A DNA stretch of 7,352 bases from SIG588 sp045597045 (GTDB lineage: Bacteria > Bacillota > Clostridia > Oscillospirales > Acutalibacteraceae), in the NCBI GenBank assembly GCA_045597045.1, contig JAZODN010000022.1, positions 1 through 7,352 on the forward strand. The letters run 5' to 3'. Below the pieces are notes generated by a model, which saw only the letters and a list, made by a program, of their open reading frames with translations, was not told where the DNA came from and ran no database searches. Position numbers and translations under genes: made by a program. Shown piece after piece: positions 5,486-7,352 of the stretch (positions are counted from its first letter, which is position 1; every line of letters starts with the position of its first letter).

Positions 5486-7352
5486 TCAATACACCACTTT
5501 TATGGTTTCAATGTGGAAGGGTGAGAAAGAAAGGGGTACGTTTTGGGGATCGATCTCCTCCAGCACCTCTTCCAACATGTTGGTGCGATACACCGCACGC
5601 GGCGGCGTGGCAAACTGCAGCCGGGTGGCAGCCGATCCACCCTCCGCTTCGTACAAGCGAAGAATGTAGGCGTTCTCGGCGTCTTCGCAAGGCTTCACCG
5701 TTTCAATCAGCACGTTGTCGGCTTCCACCGTAACCAGCGCCGGCATCGCACGCCGCCCTTGCAGCACCAAGGGCGGATAGTTCATGGCATAGGCCGGTTG
5801 CACCACCGTCGGCACCGAGAACCCACCGTTGTGAGGTAACAACGCATAACTGCAAAAATGTTCGCCGTGATCACCGCTTGCATCGGGTGCGGTGCCGCCC
5901 TTGTGCAGCGACAAACCGATGCAGCCGCCCTCCACCGACACACCGTATTTGCAGTCGTTCAGCACGGCCGCACCGTAACGGGTGTCCGAAAGGTCGGTGT
6001 ATTTATGGCAAGCCACCTCAAACTGGGCCAGTTCTTCAGCGGTGGAGTGATTGGTCGAACGCTCCACGTGACCAAACTGCATTTCAAATCGTGCCTGTTG
6101 CGCCAACACGTTCGTGTCAAACGCCGCTTTCAGGAAGCGATGATCGTCCTGCCAGCAGATCTTTGTATCAAACCGCACCATAGGCGACGCAGCGTATACC
6201 ACCATATCCTGCCAGATCTCCGTCTTTTCGCTGATACGATAGCGGCTGCGCAGGCGGAATTCCACTGCGCCGTCCGACACCACCTCGCGCGAGAGCAAAG
6301 TGGCGGTGGGTTTCAGCTTGCGGAACAGATCGGCATCCACATCCCAGTTTTCCCACGCAAGCGGCACATCCTCGGCAAAGAGGAAGGTGTTCAGCGGCAG
6401 ACCGCCGCACAGTTCACGGTTCGTGCACGTATCCACCAACGAGGCAATCGCGCCGCGCTCGTCGAAGGTCATAACTGCAAACGGCGTGGTAAGGGTTTTG
6501 CCGTCGTAGCGGAAGGGAGAAGTCGCCTCTGCCTCTTGCGCAGCCGTCAATTCAAACACCGTGGCCGAAAGCGGCGCCAACGCCGCGCCGCCCACCGCTG
6601 TGCGGCGGTTTCCTTCAAAATCGGTGAAGGTTTGGCACGGCACCCCTTTCACGTGCTTGCCCTCGGGCAAGGTGGCATACCACACGTCTTCACGCGCAAA
6701 GGAGAGGGTGTTCACTGCCGTGACGGCGGCACTGTCGTTATCGGTGGAAAGGGTGGTGCAGCAAAGCTGCTCCAATGCGGCACGCACTTCGCGCATTTGC
6801 TTCTTGCAATCGACGTGAGCCGCTTCAATGCAGGTGCCCGGCAAAATATCGTGGAACTGGTTGAGCAACACCGTTTCCAAAATGGGGGTTACCTTTTCGC
6901 CCGTGGCAGGCACACCACGGCTCACCGCTTCCGCAACCGTCAAGAACTCTGCGTTATGCACACCGATCTCTGCCTTGCGGTTGTTGCGTTTGATCTCGTG
7001 TTGGTTGGTGAGTGTGCCGCGGTGCAGTTCCAAATACAACTCTTTGGCAAAGAGCGGCGGCTCGATTGCTTCCGCTTCCAGTTTGCGCATAAACTCGCCC
7101 ACGGTGGTGTATTCCATACGGGGGCAACCTTCCAAATCGAGCATGCGACGTGCGCCTTCCAGCATTTCGAACTGCGGGCCGCCGCCACCGTCACCGGGAC
7201 CGTAGGCGTGCAGACGGCGATGCGTCGAGGCGCGCTGACGGATACCGCCGGCAATTTCGTTCAGCACACTCGGTTCCATGTTGCGTGCGCCGATGGTGTT
7301 CAAATGCGTGAATACACGGGTGCCGTCCACCCCCTGCCAGTAAAATGCATCG
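5486..7352 (-). CDS. GH38 alpha-mannosidase, N-terminus cut by window edge
   Basis: The last 621 residues of a glycoside hydrolase family 38 enzyme, which removes alpha-linked mannose from glycans; the frame is still open at the right edge. Numbering from the first full codon, the catalytic domain ends with FYWQGVDGTRVFTH at 3-16 and the bacterial GH38 signature YGPGDGGGGP at 50-59. The helical middle domain has KELYLELHRGT (103-113), KRNNRKAE (121-128) and LLNQFHDILPGT (162-173), all strong GH38 hallmarks. The C-terminal beta domains carry FGHVER (426-431), HKYTDLS (449-455), LNDCKYG (464-470) and GDHGEHF (493-499). Family members are usually near 850-1000 residues, so roughly the first 250-350, including the Asp nucleophile, lie outside the window. 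No secretion signal can be judged. The match resembles the cytosolic class of the family. It is the upstream partner of the glycosidase-like gene. Confidence 0.96.
   Translation of the reverse strand, partial: DAFYWQGVDGTRVFTHLNTIGARNMEPSVLNEIAGGIRQRASTHRRLHAYGPGDGGGGPQFEMLEGARRMLDLEGCPRMEYTTVGEFMRKLEAEAIEPPLFAKELYLELHRGTLTNQHEIKRNNRKAEIGVHNAEFLTVAEAVSRGVPATGEKVTPILETVLLNQFHDILPGTCIEAAHVDCKKQMREVRAALEQLCCTTLSTDNDSAAVTAVNTLSFAREDVWYATLPEGKHVKGVPCQTFTDFEGNRRTAVGGAALAPLSATVFELTAAQEAEATSPFRYDGKTLTTPFAVMTFDERGAIASLVDTCTNRELCGGLPLNTFLFAEDVPLAWENWDVDADLFRKLKPTATLLSREVVSDGAVEFRLRSRYRISEKTEIWQDMVVYAASPMVRFDTKICWQDDHRFLKAAFDTNVLAQQARFEMQFGHVERSTNHSTAEELAQFEVACHKYTDLSDTRYGAAVLNDCKYGVSVEGGCIGLSLHKGGTAPDASGDHGEHFCSYALLPHNGGFSVPTVVQPAYAMNYPPLVLQGRRAMPALVTVEADNVLIETVKPCEDAENAYILRLYEAEGGSAATRLQFATPPRAVYRTNMLEEVLEEIDPQNVPLSFSPFHIETIKVVY

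Noticed and set aside
1..7352. Mobile elements, CRISPR arrays, tRNA genes or defence genes
   Set aside because: No transposase or integrase motifs, no regularly spaced repeats and no cloverleaf sequences were seen. Gene content is uniformly carbohydrate metabolism.

Overview
This window looks like a carbohydrate-use locus from a moderately GC-rich Bacillota bacterium, most likely a gut-type Clostridia such as an Oscillospirales relative. That placement is an inference. It rests on GC-rich coding sequence set against sharply AT-rich promoter regions, near-perfect AAGGAGG ribosome binding sites, sigma-70 promoters with 17-bp spacers, and an AraC regulator beside cytoplasmic glycosidase genes. 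I see no rRNA, tRNA, CRISPR array, insertion sequence or phage gene. No stretch of more than about 200 bases lacks a gene.

Layout: (1) Positions 1-1388, minus strand. A Gfo/Idh/MocA-family NAD(P)-dependent oxidoreductase is followed, with a 4-base ATGA overlap, by a PhnP-like metallo-beta-lactamase-fold hydrolase that runs off the left edge. (2) Positions 1389-1581. A divergent control region holds a strong rightward promoter, a 13-bp direct repeat with a 20-bp period abutting its -35 box, a 10-bp palindrome, and a weaker candidate leftward promoter. (3) Positions 1582-2451, plus strand. An AraC-type regulator with a cupin-like sensor and a C-terminal double HTH. (4) Positions 2457-4204, plus strand. 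A second good promoter drives two tandem, divergent TIM-barrel proteins of the sugar phosphate isomerase/epimerase (xylose-isomerase-like, PF01261) superfamily. (5) Positions 4216-4250. A bidirectional intrinsic terminator separates convergent operons. (6) Positions 4257-7352, minus strand. A GH38 alpha-mannosidase, cut by the right edge, is followed 23 bases later by a 401-residue TIM-barrel glycoside-hydrolase-like protein that I cannot assign to a family.

How the parts may work together (inference): the GH38 enzyme and its partner would release or trim mannose-containing or related glycosides inside the cell. The oxidoreductase and the two PF01261 proteins are the enzyme classes used in recently described oxidation-first routes, in which a sugar or glycoside is oxidised to a keto form, then eliminated, hydrated or isomerised. 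A simpler role in interconverting rare sugars is equally compatible with the sequence. The AraC protein probably senses the sugar and controls the divergent region, and possibly the isomerase operon. Nothing here resembles a defence or mobile system. The most interesting content is this uncharacterised sugar-processing gene set and its control region.
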